Of a stretch of DNA of 64,000 nucleotides, positions 16,395-27,196 are shown piece by piece. How positions within the stretch are numbered: the first letter of the stretch is position 1; every line of letters begins with the position of its first letter. A program made the position numbers and the translations under genes. The notes below the pieces were generated by a model. The model did not search any database and had not been told where the DNA came from. It worked only from the letters and a program-made list of their open reading frames with translations. The DNA comes from Stutzerimonas stutzeri (GTDB taxonomy: Bacteria > Pseudomonadota > Gammaproteobacteria > Pseudomonadales > Pseudomonadaceae), in the NCBI RefSeq assembly GCF_002890915.1, contig NZ_POUT01000011.1, positions 52,710 to 116,709 on the forward strand, written 5' to 3'.

Positions 16395-17848
16395 ATGAAA
16401 CTCAACCACACCAACTTGCTACGCCAACAGGCCTATATCGACGGCCAGTGGGTCGATGCCGACAACCAGGCACCCTTCCCCGTACCAACCCGGCCAACGG
16501 CGAGCTGATCGCCGAGGTCGCCTCCCTCGGCCAGGCGGAAACCGCTCGCGCCATCGCCGCCGCCAAGGCCGCCCTGCCCGCCTGGCGCGAAAAGACCGCC
16601 AAGGAGCGCAGCGCCATCTTGCGCTGTTGGTACAACCTGATCATGGACAACCAGGAAGACCTGGCCCGCCTGCTCAGCTGGGAACAGGGCAAACCCCTGG
16701 CCGAAAGCCGCGGCGAAATCGCCTACGGTGCCAGCTTTATCGAGTGGTTCGCCGAAGAGGCCAAGCGCGTCTATGGCGACGTCATCCCCCACGACAAGCA
16801 AGGCCGCCGCCTGGTGGTGATCAAACAGGCGATCGGCGTGGTCGCGGCCATTACGCCATGGAACTTCCCTAACGCCATGATCACCCGCAAGGTCGGTCCG
16901 GCCCTGGCCGCTGGCTGCACCGTGGTGCTCAAGCCCGCGTCGGAAACCCCCTTGTCAGCCCTGGCCCTGGCGGTGCTGGGCGAGCGCGCGGGGATTCCTG
17001 CCGGTGTGTTGAACATCGTACCCGGCCGGGACTCGCGCGCCATCGGCGGCGAGCTGACCGGCAATCCGGATGTGCAGAAACTGTCGTTCACCGGCTCCAC
17101 CGGCATCGGCAAGCTGCTGATGGCGCAGTGCGCTGCGACTATCAAGAAGATATCGCTGGAGCTGGGCGGCAACGCGCCCTTTATCGTCTTCGACGACGCC
17201 GACCTGGATGCTGCGGTGCAAGGTGCTATCGGGTCGAAGTTTCGCAACAGCGGGCAGACCTGCGTGTGTACCAACCGCTTTCTGGTACAGAACGCTGTGT
17301 ACGACGAATTCAGCAAACGCCTGGTGGCTGCGGTAAACGCGCTCAAGGTCGCCCCGGCCGATGAAGACGGTGCCCAGCAGGGCCCGCTGATCAATGCCAG
17401 TGCCGTGGCAAAGGTCGAAGAGCATATCGCCGATGCAGTCAGCAAAGGTGCCAAGATCCTCGCCGGCGGCCAGCCCCACGCTCTGGGCGGCAGCTTCTTC
17501 GAGCCGACCGTGCTCGGCGACGTGACAGCGGACATGCTGGTGGCCCGCGACGAGACCTTCGGCCCGCTGGCGCCGATCTTCCGCTTCGACAGCGAAGCCG
17601 AGGCCATCGCCATGGCCAACGACACCGAGTTTGGCCTGGCCTCCTACCTCTACACCCGCGACCTGGGCCGCGCCTGGCGCGTCAGCGAGGCGCTGGAGTA
17701 CGGCATGGTTGGCGTCAACGAAGGGCTGATCTCAACCGAAGTCGCGCCCTTCGGTGGCATTAAACAGTCTGGCCTGGGCCGCGAAGGCTCGCATTACGGC
17801 ATCGACGATTACATTGAGCAGAAGTACATGTGCCTTGGCATCAATTGA
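16395..17848 (+). pseudogene. gabD: GabD, NADP-dependent succinate-semialdehyde dehydrogenase, frameshifted near 16482
   Basis: Oxidises succinic semialdehyde to succinate (GABA shunt). The proper start is the ATG at 16395 after GGAG, giving MKLNHTNLLRQQAYIDGQWV. Around 16481-16485 one base is missing, so that the expected PVTNPANGEL is read partly in another frame; the total of 1454 nt is one short of a whole number of codons. After the shift the frame is normal to the end: ELGGNAPF, the catalytic Cys in NSGQTCVCTNR, and the tail YIEQKYMCLGIN. The corrected length would be 484 aa, the family norm. It is either a true pseudogene or a sequence error. A 519-aa open frame from 16289 has a spurious N-terminus. 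Confidence 0.85.
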
Positions 17849-17857
17849 ACCCCACTG

Positions 17858-19387
17858 CTACGACGAGCAGCGCCTTTTTCCCTCGACGCCCAGCATGAAG
17901 GGAGTCACGCAAGCCAAGAGCCCGATCAGGGCTGCCGATGTCATCAGCAAGGTCGAGTGGGTTGCTGAGAAAGCGACCCTGGCCGCCTCGATCACAGCCG
18001 CTGCCAGGGGCTCATCCAGCCCCTGGGCAACAATGTAGCTGTCACCGATCGAGCGTGCGGCTTGTTCAGCCAGCGGCTCTGCGAGATCAGGCGCAAAGGA
18101 CACCGTGCGCGCAAAGATGCTGGACATAAATACGCCGAAGAAGGTGATCCCCAGCCCAGTACCCAACTCGTAGGCTGTCGCCTCCAGCGCCCCTGCAGCG
18201 CCACCTTTGTCAGCGTCGACCGCGCCCATAATGGCAATCGATGAAGCCGTCAGCCCGATGCTCAGCGCCAGGCCCAGCATCCCCAAGAGGGTGGGTACAA
18301 GCAGGCCTGGCCTCTGCAGCTCCGTCAGCGCCAAAGAGAGCAGCGCCCCTGCCGCGACTGCCAGTGACAGGTTGGCGACCAGGCGCAGGCCGAAGCGATT
18401 CGACAGATAGCCGGCTATCGGGCCACCCACCGCGGCCGCGGCCATGATTGGAATCATGAAAATGCCGGCCTGCAGCGGCGTCTTGCCCAGCACGTACTGC
18501 AGCTCCTGCGCCAGCGTCAGTTCGACTCCGGCCAGCGCGCCGATGGAAACCAGCGCCATGATGATCCCGGCCAGGATCGCCGGGCGCGAGAACAGCGACA
18601 GATCGAGCATGGGCGTCGCCGAACGCAGTTGCAGCCGCGCGAAAAGGCTCAACAGCGCGAACCCCAGCACCGCCACCAGCAGCGCCACAGCCAACGGCTG
18701 CGTGGCGCCGACGGCGGCCTTGATGCCATACACCAGCGCCAGCATGCCGGCGATCAGCAACAACGCCTGGCCCAGCGCCCAGGTGCCCGGCGTGGTGGCT
18801 TCGCTGCGCGGCAGCAGGAGGAACACCAGCGGCGCGACCACCAGCATGATCGGCACGTTGATCAGGAAGGCTGAGCCCCACCAGAAATGCTCCAGCAGCG
18901 CCCCGCCGATTAATGGCCCGAGCGCCGCGCCGGCGGCGCCGACCATGCCCCACAGCCCGAGGGCCATGGCGCGCTCGTCTTCATCCTCGAAGGTGCGGCG
19001 GATGATGCCCAACACGCAAGGCATGATCATCGAGCCGCCAAGGGCCAGCAGCACCCGCGCGCCGATCAGCAGCGCCGGGGTCGGCGCAAAGGCCGCCAAC
19101 AGCGAGGCGATGCCGAACACCACCAGGCCGATGAGCAGCACACGGCGGTTGCCGACGCGGTCGGCCAGGGTACCCATGGGCACCAGCAGGCCGGCCATCA
19201 GCAGCGGGTAGATATCGATGATCCACAGCACCTCGGTGGTCGAGGCGCCGAGCGCCAGGGTCAGCGACGGCATGGCGATGTGCAGGATGGTCATGTCGAT
19301 GACCACCGGCAGAAAGGCCAACATCACGGCCAGCAGGATCAGCCAGCGACGGGGAATGACAGCACGCATGGAAAGGTTCATGGGCAA
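17858..19387 (-). CDS. DHA2-family MFS drug exporter (SmvA/QacA-like, 14 TM)
   Basis: A 509-aa inner-membrane proton antiporter with about 14 transmembrane helices. Motif A is visible as MGTLADRVGNRRVLLIG and the DHA2-type motif C as GAAGAALGPLIGG. Such proteins export lipophilic cations, dyes and biocides. The gene converges on gabD with nine bases between stops. It lies 12 bases downstream of the outer-membrane factor of the RND operon, so it may be co-transcribed as the last gene of that efflux operon. Confidence 0.88.
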   Translation of the reverse strand: MPMNLSMRAVIPRRWLILLAVMLAFLPVVIDMTILHIAMPSLTLALGASTTEVLWIIDIYPLLMAGLLVPMGTLADRVGNRRVLLIGLVVFGIASLLAAFAPTPALLIGARVLLALGGSMIMPCVLGIIRRTFEDEDERAMALGLWGMVGAAGAALGPLIGGALLEHFWWGSAFLINVPIMLVVAPLVFLLLPRSEATTPGTWALGQALLLIAGMLALVYGIKAAVGATQPLAVALLVAVLGFALLSLFARLQLRSATPMLDLSLFSRPAILAGIIMALVSIGALAGVELTLAQELQYVLGKTPLQAGIFMIPIMAAAAVGGPIAGYLSNRFGLRLVANLSLAVAAGALLSLALTELQRPGLLVPTLLGMLGLALSIGLTASSIAIMGAVDADKGGAAGALEATAYELGTGLGITFFGVFMSSIFARTVSFAPDLAEPLAEQAARSIGDSYIVAQGLDEPLAAAVIEAARVAFSATHSTLLMTSAALIGLLACVTPFMLGVEGKRRCSS

Positions 19388-19399
19388 GGTGGATGGACT

Positions 19400-20839
19400 C
19401 TACTGAGCGGCCGTGACAGCGGCAATCTCCGCGGCATCGCGCTCGTGCAGGCCGCCGCCGAGGGACTTGTACAGCGCCACCCGGTTGGCGATTTCTGCGC
19501 GGCGCAACTCCAACAGCGTTTGCCGTGCAGCCTGCAGTTGGCGCTGCGCGTCGAGCAGTTCCAGTCGGCCGTCAACGCCCGCGCGGTAGCGCAGGTCAGA
19601 CAATTGCAGACGCCGCTCGGTCGCTGTCACCGCGCGCAGTTGCGCCTCGATCTGACGGTCGAAGGTAGCCGTCCCGGCCAGAGCATCGGCCACCTCGCGA
19701 AAGGCGGTCTGGATGGCGCGCTCGTACTGCGCGACCGCCTCGGATTTGCGCACCTCGGCCAGACGCAGTTCGGCGCGCAGGCGCCCGCCCAGAAACAGCG
19801 GCTGGGAAATCTGCGGGGCGAAGCGCCAGACTTGCCGCGCCGGGTTAAACAGGCCAGCGAGCGAGGTGCTGGCGTAACCGAAGGATGCGGTCAGGGAAAT
19901 CTGCGGGAAGAACGCCGCCCGCGCCGCGCCGATGTCGGCATTGGCAGCGATCAGCGTCTGCTCGGCCTGGCGCAGATCCGGCCGGTTCAGCAGCAGGTCG
20001 GCCGGCAATCCGGCCGGTAGTGGCGCAATCACCGATTGGCGCTCCAACGGCAAGCCAGCAGGAAGATCGCCCGGCAGCTCGCCGCCCACCAGCAACTGCA
20101 GGGCATTGTCCGCCTGCGCCAGGGCGCGGCGGCGCGCTTCCAGGTCGGCTTCGGCCAGGGCCACCTGCCCTTCGGCCTGGGCCACGTCCAGGCTGCTGTT
20201 CTGCTCGGCTTGCTTGAGCAGGCGGGCAAGTTGCAGCGACTGCCGCCAGTCGGCCAGGGTGCGCTCGCTCAGTTGCAGTTGCTCGTCGGCCAGGCGCTGG
20301 GCGAAATAGGCCTCGGCCACCGCGCCAACCAGGGTGATCTGCGCCACAGCGCGGCCCTGTTCACTGGCCAGGTAACGTGCTAACGCCGCATCGGAAAGTG
20401 CGCGCACACGGCCGAACAGATCCAGTTCGAAGGCGCTGAGGGCGACATTCACCCCGGTCTGCTGGCTCACCTCGCGGCTGGCCTGGCCGTTCGCATCGGT
20501 CGTCAAAGCGCGCTCACGCGTGCGCGCGCCCTCCAGCCCCACAGCCGGCAGACGTGCGGCGCGCTGGACGTTCGCCTGGGCCTGCGCCGCCTCGACGTTG
20601 AGGATGGCCAGACGCAGGTCGCGGTTATTGGCCAGCGCCAGATCGATCAACCGTTGCAGGCGCGCATCGCCGAACATCGTGCGCCAGCCCAATGCACTGG
20701 CCGGCAGCGTCGAGGCCGGTGCAGCCGTGGCCAAGGGGAAGCTCGCTGGCACCGGCGCAGCCGGGCGCTGCAGAGTTGGGGCCAGCGAGCAGGCGCTCAG
20801 GCAGGCGAGCAGCGCTAGGGTGAGGAACAGACGCATCAT
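19400..20839 (-). CDS. RND efflux outer-membrane lipoprotein (OprM/NodT family)
   Basis: A 479-aa TolC-like outer-membrane channel with a lipoprotein signal (LTLALLACLSACSLAPTL, lipobox LSAC). It shows the two-repeat structure of the NodT family, with LNRPDLRQAEQTLIAANADI in the middle and GRLELLDAQRQLQAAR near the end. It starts four bases inside the permease stop (ATGATG overlap) after an AGGAG site, so it is translationally coupled to the permease. It appears intact, unlike the two genes upstream of it in the operon. Confidence 0.93.
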   Translation of the reverse strand: MMRLFLTLALLACLSACSLAPTLQRPAAPVPASFPLATAAPASTLPASALGWRTMFGDARLQRLIDLALANNRDLRLAILNVEAAQAQANVQRAARLPAVGLEGARTRERALTTDANGQASREVSQQTGVNVALSAFELDLFGRVRALSDAALARYLASEQGRAVAQITLVGAVAEAYFAQRLADEQLQLSERTLADWRQSLQLARLLKQAEQNSSLDVAQAEGQVALAEADLEARRRALAQADNALQLLVGGELPGDLPAGLPLERQSVIAPLPAGLPADLLLNRPDLRQAEQTLIAANADIGAARAAFFPQISLTASFGYASTSLAGLFNPARQVWRFAPQISQPLFLGGRLRAELRLAEVRKSEAVAQYERAIQTAFREVADALAGTATFDRQIEAQLRAVTATERRLQLSDLRYRAGVDGRLELLDAQRQLQAARQTLLELRRAEIANRVALYKSLGGGLHERDAAEIAAVTAAQ

Positions 20840-23800
20840 GGGTTCTCCTGGGTCAGCGCGGTGTTGCCCCGCTGCGCACGCCAGGCGCTGAAACGCTCCT
20901 GGGTGCCGATGACGAAGACGAAGAAGGCCGGCACGAAGAACACCGCCAGCAGAGTGCCGCTGAGCATGCCGCCGAACACCCCGGTGCCGATGGCGTGCTG
21001 GGTTTCGGCGCTGGCGCCGGAGGCCAGCATCAAGGGCAGCACACCGAGGGTGAAGGCCAGCGAGGTCATCAGGATCGGCCGCAGGCGCAGGCGCGCGGCG
21101 GTCACGGCGGCATCGATCAGCGGGCGCCCTTCTGCGTGTAGCTGGCGGGCGAACTCGACGATAAGGATGGCGTTCTTCGCCGACAGACCGATGATGGTGA
21201 TCATCCCCACCTTGAAGAACACGTCATTGGGCATGCCGCGCAACATCACCGCCGCCACCGCACCGAGCAGACCCAGCGGCACCACCAGCATCACCGACAG
21301 TGGGATCGACCAGCTCTCGTACAGCGCCGCCAGCACCAGGAACACCACCAGCGCCGAGAGCAGCATCAGCAGCGGTGCCTGTGCCGCCGACTGGCGCTCC
21401 TGCAGCGACTGCCCCGTCCAGGCCACGGCGAAACCCTGCGGCAACTGCGCCACCAGGCGCTCCATCTCGGCCATGGCCGCGCCACTGGAGACACCGGCAG
21501 CAGCGCCCCCGGCGATACGCACGGCGGGATACCCCTGGAAGCGCATCATCTGCTGCGGCGACTCGCTCCACACCGGCGTCACAACCTCGCGCAGCGCCAC
21601 CATGCCGCCGCTGGCATTGCGCACGCGCAGGCCGAGTACGTCGTCCAGTTGCATGCGCGCCGGCGCGTCGGCTTGCAGGATGACCTGCTGCATGCGCCCG
21701 GCATTGGGGGAGTCGTTGACGTACAGCGAGCCCATGGCCGCCGATAGCGTGCTGCTCACGGCGGCGAAGGACAGGCCCATGGCCTCGGCCTTCTGCCGGT
21801 CGATATCCAGGCGAATGCTCTCGCCGGGTGGCAGGCCATCGGGATAGACATCGCTGACCACCTCGCTCTGCGCCGCCAGTTCCAGCAGTTGCGCCTGCGC
21901 GGCGAGCAATGCGGCCTCGCCCCGGTTGCCCCGATCCTGCAGGAACAGGGTGAAGCCGGAGGACGTGCCCAGCTCGTCGATGGCCGGCGGCATCAGGCTC
22001 ATCACCGACCTTCAACGTTACCCGCCATGGCCTGCTGCGCCAGCGCCGCTTCTTCGGCAGCGGTGGCGCCATTGCGCTGATCCCAGTCCTTGAGCATGGT
22101 GAAGGCCATGGCCGCGTTGGGGCCGGAGCCGGCGAAGCTGAAGCCCAGCACCACCAGGTTGGCGTCCAACCCGAGGCGCGTGGCGACGTGCGCTTCGTAG
22201 GCCTTGACCACGTCCAGGGTGCGTTCGCTGGTGGCGCCGGTGGGCAACTGGATGGAGGTCATGAAGTAGCCCTGATCCTCTTCCGGCAGGAAGGACGAGG
22301 GCAACTGCGCGGCGGCCACGGCCAGTATCGCGCAGAGCACCGCGAAGGCCGCCATCATCCGCCCGCTGCGCCCGACCAGACGCGCTACCTGCGTGCCGTA
22401 GCTCGCCGTGAGGCGCTCGAAGCCACGGTTGAAGGCGCCGAAAAAGCCGCGCTTTTCATGATGATCCGCGCTTACCGGGCGCAGCAGCGTGGCGCACAGC
22501 GCCGGCGTCAGGCTCAGGGCGAGGAAGGCCGAGAACAGAATCGACACCGCCATCGACAGGGTGAACTGCTGGTAGATCACCCCCACCGAGCCACTACTGA
22601 AGGCCATGGGAATGAACACGGCGGTGAGCACCAGGGTGATACCGATGATCGCCCCGGTGATTTCCCGCATCGCCTGCAGGGTCGCCTCTTTCGGCGACAG
22701 GCCCTGGGTGGCCATCAGCCGCTCGACGTTCTCCACCACCACGATGGCGTCGTCGACGATGATGCCGATGGCCAGCACCATGCCGAACATGGTCAGCGAG
22801 TTGATCGAAAAGCCCGCCAGCAGCATCACCGCGAAGGTGCCGAGCAGCGCGATGGGCGCGACGATGGCCGGGATCAGCGTGTAGCGCAGGTTCTGCAGGA
22901 ACAGGAACATCACCAGAAACACCAGCGCCATGGCCTCGAACAGGGTGTAGATCACCTTCTCGATGGACACCTTGACGAAGGGAGCGGTATCGAAAGGCAC
23001 CGAGTAGGCCATGCCCACCGGCATGCTCGGCGCTAGTTCTGCCAGGCGCTCGCGCACGGCCGAGGCAGTGCGCACGGCATTGGCACCGGGCGATAACTGG
23101 ATGGCGGCACTGGTCGCCGCAACGCCATTCTCGCGGTTGGAAAAGGCATAGGACTGCGCGCCCAGTTCGATCTGCGCCACGTCGCCAAGCACCACCCTGG
23201 CGCCATCGGCACCCGCGCGCAGCACGACGGCGGCGAACTGTTCCGGCGTGCTCAGTTGCCCCTGCACGGTCAGCGGTATGGTCAGGCGCTGGCCCGGCAA
23301 TGCCGGCTCGTCGCCGACCCGGCCAGGGGCGATCTGCGCGTTCTGCTGCTCGATGGCCTGGGCCAGTTCGTTCAGGGTCAGGCCATAGGCGGTGAGCTTG
23401 TGCGGGTCGACCCAGACGCGCATGGCCTGCTCGGCGCCGAACAGTTGCACGCGCCCGACGCCGTCGATGCGGCGCAGCTCCTGGACGATATTGCGCGCCA
23501 GGTAATCGTTCAGCGCCACTTCATCGTACTGACCGTTGGGCGAGGTCATGCCGACCATCATCAGAAAGCCCGAAGCGGCGGACTCCACCTGGATACCGTT
23601 CTGCCGCACGGCCTGAGGCAGGCGCGGCTCGACCGCCTTGATGCGGTTCTGCACGTCCACCTGGGCCAGCTCCGCGTCGGTGCCCGGCTTGAAGGTGGCA
23701 GTGATCTGCGCGGTGCCCGAGGTGTCCACCGAGGACTCGAAGTACAGCAGGTTCTTCACCCCCGACAGCTCGCGCTCGACCAGGCTCACCACCGAGTCGT

Positions 23801-23972
23801 TGAGCGTCTGCGGGGTGGCCCCGGGATAGGTGGCGTAGAGGGTTACCGACGGCGGAGCCACCGACGGGTAGCGGGCGATGGGCAACTGCGGAATGGCGAT
23901 GACGCCGAGCAGCACGATGAACAGGGCGATCACCCAGGCGAACACCGGGCGGTTGATGAAGAACTGTGGCAT
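20836..23972 (-). pseudogene. HAE1-type RND multidrug permease, split by a 1-nt frameshift at about 22004
   Basis: Inner-membrane multidrug/proton antiporter (AdeB/MexB-like). The start MPQFFINRPVFAWVIALF at 23972 has GGAG eight bases upstream. Residues 1 to about 656 are in one frame, ending GNVEGR-stop at 22002. The rest, starting MSLMPPAIDELGTSSGF, is in the next frame. Intact relatives read EGRVMSLMPPAI, so one G is missing from the CGGTG run. The total of 3137 nt is one short of 1046 codons. TM4 motif GIIVDDAIVVVENVERL is present. The two halves overlap as GTGATG, so a split protein made by coupling is conceivable but unproven. Confidence 0.85.
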
Positions 23973-23988
23973 GCGCTTGTCTCCGAAC

Positions 23989-25143
23989 TCAGCGCGCAAC
24001 GGCGCTGAGGCGTTCGCCGTTGGCGGCGGGCTGCCAGGGGCGTGTGGCGACCTGGGCGTCCGGGCTCAGACGCTCGATGCCTTCGATCACCACCTGCTGC
24101 CCGGCGCTGAGCCCGGACACCACGCGGTAGCGACGCTCGACCAGCTCACCGAGCTCGATGGCCACCGGCTGCGCCTGGCCCTGGGCATCGACCACCCACA
24201 AGCTGGCCTGGCCTGCCGTGCGGGTCACCGCCTGCTGCGGCACGCTGAGGGCGGCCGGGTAATGCGCGCGGGGAATCCGCGCCTGCACATAGAGGCCGGG
24301 CAGCAGGCGGCGTTGCGGGTTGTCCACCAGCACGCGCAGCAGCACGTCGCCGGTGCCGGCATCCACCTCGATACCGGAGAACAGAATGCGCCCGCGCATG
24401 CCCAGGGGCTTGCCGTCGCTGCCGAGAATGTCCACGGCCAGCTCCGGCGTCGCCGAACCGACCTGCTGACGCAGCGTCTCCAGCACCGAGGCGGACTGGC
24501 GCACATCGACGTACACCTGGTCGATCTGCTGGATGCGCGCCATGGGCGTGGTATCGGTGGGCGACACCAGCGCCCCTTCGCTGACCAGCGCCTGGTCGAT
24601 GCGTCCGGCAATCGGCGCCTCGACGCTGGCGAATTGCAGGTCCAGCTTGCGCCGCGCCAGCGTCGCACGAGCCTGAGCCACATCGGCGGCGGCCTGCTCG
24701 CGCTGCGCCACAGCGTCGTCATACACCTGGCGGCTGACGGCCTCGGCCTACACCAGCGGGGCCAGGCGCTCAGCCTGCACCCGCGCCCGCGCCAGGGTCG
24801 CCTCGGCGCGCTGCAAAGCAGCGGCTGCACTGTCGACCTCGGCCTTGAACGGCGCCGGGTTGATCTGGAACAGCACGGCACCGGCCTCGATCTCGGCGCC
24901 CTGCTCGAACAGGCGGCGCTGCACGATGCCGCCGATCTGCGCGCGAATCTCGGCGCTGCGCACGGCGGCCACACGCGCGGGCAGATCCTCGCTGACCGCC
25001 AGCTCCTGCGCCTCCAGTGTCAGTACCGACACCTGCAGCGGCGCGGCCGCTTCGCTTTGCTCTGGCGCCGCGTCGCAGCCTGTCAGTGCCATTGCGGCAA
25101 GCGCTGCGAGCACGATGCCCAGATGCCGCTGATTGCTGCCCAT
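23989..25143 (-). pseudogene. RND periplasmic adaptor lipoprotein with an in-frame amber codon at 24748-24750
   Basis: Membrane-fusion protein of the efflux operon (AdeA/MexE type). The start at 25143 follows GAGGAG and gives a lipoprotein signal (IVLAALAAMALTGCDAA). The barrel-sandwich, hairpin and beta-barrel regions follow through the C-terminal KSEL-like region to AANGERLSAVAR. A TAG interrupts the hairpin between QAERLAPLV and AEAVSRQVYDDAV without a change of frame. Relatives have a sense codon there (probably AAG or CAG). This truncates the adaptor to 131 aa unless the codon is suppressed or is a sequence error. Confidence 0.85.
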
Positions 25144-25304
25144 AACCCACTCCTCATTACCCACTGCGCTCCGCTGACCTGATGGCGACCGGGAGCTGAT
25201 TGAGGCGGCAGTGTGGAACAGCGCTGTTGCGAATGATTCGAGGCTTTGTGGAGAAAGCATGGAGGCCGCGATAACATTCAGGGCCACCGTCTGCGAGCCC
25301 GCCC
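25144..25304. promoter_or_regulatory. Divergent promoter region between efflux operon and its two-component regulators
   Basis: A 161-bp spacer separates the adaptor gene (minus) from the response regulator (plus). By analogy with AdeRS-AdeABC the response regulator should bind here. No specific repeat stands out by eye. Confidence 0.5.
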
Positions 25305-26039
25305 ATGTCCGATCCCCACGCGCGCACCAGCCCCGCCTCCCCCGCCACGGCACTGGTACTGATCGCCGAGGATGAAGCCGAGATCGCCGATATCCTCATC
25401 GCCTACCTGCAACGCAGCGGCCTGCGCACCCAGCACGCCAGCGACGGCCAGCAGGCGCTGGCCATGCACCAGGCGCTCAAGCCGGATCTGCTGTTGCTCG
25501 ATGTGCAGATGCCCATCGTCGATGGCTGGAAGGTGCTCAGCGACATCCGCTCCCGCGGCGATACCCCGGTGATCATGCTCACCGCGCTCGATCAGGACAT
25601 CGACAAGCTCATGGGCCTGCGCCTGGGCGCCGACGATTACGTGGTCAAACCCTTCAACCCGGCCGAGGTGGTGGCGCGGGTGCAGGCGGTGCTACGGCGT
25701 ACCCGGGCCAATGTTTCCGCCGCCTCTCAGGTGTTGCGCGTCGGTGCATTCCAGATCGACCTGGACAGCCACGAAGCCAGCGTGCAACGTGATGGTCAGC
25801 CGCACACGCTGGACCTGACCCTGACCGAGTTCAAGCTGCTGGCCTGCCTGATGCGCGCGCCGAAACGGGCGTTCAGCCGCGCCGAACTGCTGGAGAGCTG
25901 CCTGCCCGAAGGCGACACCCAGGAGCGCACCGTGGACAGCCACGTCAGCAAGCTGCGCAAGAAACTCGAAGCCCTCGATATCCAGGGCGTGCCGGCCAGT
26001 GTCTGGGGCGTGGGCTATCGCTTCGGCGCCGAGTCATGA
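25305..26039 (+). CDS. OmpR-family response regulator (AdeR/BaeR-like)
   Basis: A 244-aa DNA-binding response regulator. The receiver domain has the acidic pair in AEDEAEI, the phospho-acceptor Asp66 in LLLLDVQMP and the conserved Lys in DDYVVKPFNP. It is followed by a winged-helix domain (SRAELLESCLPEG, then DSHVSKLRKKLE). It overlaps the histidine kinase start by four bases. It is divergent from the RND operon that it probably controls, the arrangement known for AdeRS of Acinetobacter. The efflux link is inference from position. Confidence 0.93.
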   Translation: MSDPHARTSPASPATALVLIAEDEAEIADILIAYLQRSGLRTQHASDGQQALAMHQALKPDLLLLDVQMPIVDGWKVLSDIRSRGDTPVIMLTALDQDIDKLMGLRLGADDYVVKPFNPAEVVARVQAVLRRTRANVSAASQVLRVGAFQIDLDSHEASVQRDGQPHTLDLTLTEFKLLACLMRAPKRAFSRAELLESCLPEGDTQERTVDSHVSKLRKKLEALDIQGVPASVWGVGYRFGAES

Positions 26040-27100
26040 AGCCGACTCCGGGCCTGCGCCGGCAATTCATTCAGTCCCTGGCGGTGATGGCGCTGAGCAT
26101 CATCTTCATCGCGGTGTTCGGCTCCTACGTGTTCTACGCCATCGCGATGACCTACCTGCCGGACAGCATCTCCGAAACCTGGATGCCTTCGCGGGTGGAG
26201 ATGATCTGGATCGGCTGCACCACCATCGCGGCCTTGGGCCTGGCGGTATTCTTCGCCGTGCGCCTGTCGCGACGGCTGATCACCCCACTGAACTCCGTGG
26301 CACACAGCCTGCGTGAAGTGGCTCAGGGCAAGCTCGACGCTCGCGCGCCGCTGGACGATCAGGCCATGGGCGAAACCGCGCAACTGGTGCGCGACTTCAA
26401 CACCATGGCCGAGCGCCTGCAGAGCATGACCCGCGAGCGCGAGTTCTGGAACGCCGCCATCGCTCACGAACTGCGCACCCCGGTGACCATTCTGCGCGGA
26501 CGCCTGCAAGGCCTGGCCGAAGGCGTGTTCAGCCCCAGCAACGAGCTGTTCGAGGGCCTGCTGCGCCAGGTTGAAGGCCTCAACCACTTGATCGAAGACC
26601 TGCGCGTGCTGAGCCTCAACGACAGCGGCCATCTGGAAGTGCAACGGAGCCGCGTGCACCTGGCCGATGAACTGGGCAGCGTGCTGCAGGCCTTCGCCAC
26701 GCCGCTGGCGGAGAAGGGTTTTCACCTGCAGCAGGAACTGGACGCCGGGCTGCTGGTGGAATGCGATGCCATGCGCATCCGTCAGGCGCTGATGGCGCTG
26801 CTGGAAAACGCCCTGCGCCATGCCGAACCGGGCAAGCTGCGGGTGCGCCTTGAGCAGGCCGACGGCGACTGCCGGCTGAGCGTGGAAGACGACGGCCCCG
26901 GTATCGACAGCGCCCTGGCCGCCGACATCTTCGAGGCCTTTCGCCGTGGCGACCCCTCGCGCTCGCGCAAGAGCGGCGGCAGCGGCCTGGGCCTGGCGGT
27001 GGTCAAGGCCATCGCCGAAGCGCATGGCGGGCAGGCGTACTGTCAGGCTTCTGCTAGCGGCGGCAGCCGCTTCGTGCTGCGTTGGCCGCTGCAGCAATAA
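26036..27100 (+). CDS. Sensor histidine kinase (AdeS/BaeS-like)
   Basis: A 354-aa inner-membrane kinase. Two transmembrane helices (about 15-40 and 60-82) flank a very short periplasmic loop. A HAMP linker follows, then the H-box AIAHELRTPVTILRGRL, the N-box ALLENALRHA, and the G boxes DDGPGID and GGSGLGLAVVKAI. The short loop suggests sensing within or near the membrane. It is the second gene of a regulator pair and appears intact, although two of the three probable target genes are broken. Confidence 0.93.
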   Translation: MKPTPGLRRQFIQSLAVMALSIIFIAVFGSYVFYAIAMTYLPDSISETWMPSRVEMIWIGCTTIAALGLAVFFAVRLSRRLITPLNSVAHSLREVAQGKLDARAPLDDQAMGETAQLVRDFNTMAERLQSMTREREFWNAAIAHELRTPVTILRGRLQGLAEGVFSPSNELFEGLLRQVEGLNHLIEDLRVLSLNDSGHLEVQRSRVHLADELGSVLQAFATPLAEKGFHLQQELDAGLLVECDAMRIRQALMALLENALRHAEPGKLRVRLEQADGDCRLSVEDDGPGIDSALAADIFEAFRRGDPSRSRKSGGSGLGLAVVKAIAEAHGGQAYCQASASGGSRFVLRWPLQQ

Positions 27101-27196
27101 AGACGTACAAGGCACTGCTTGCTTTACGTCACAGCAATGCGGCTCACGTCGAAATGGCAACGAAACCTGGCGCCATCATAAGCATGAGCCGGTTTC

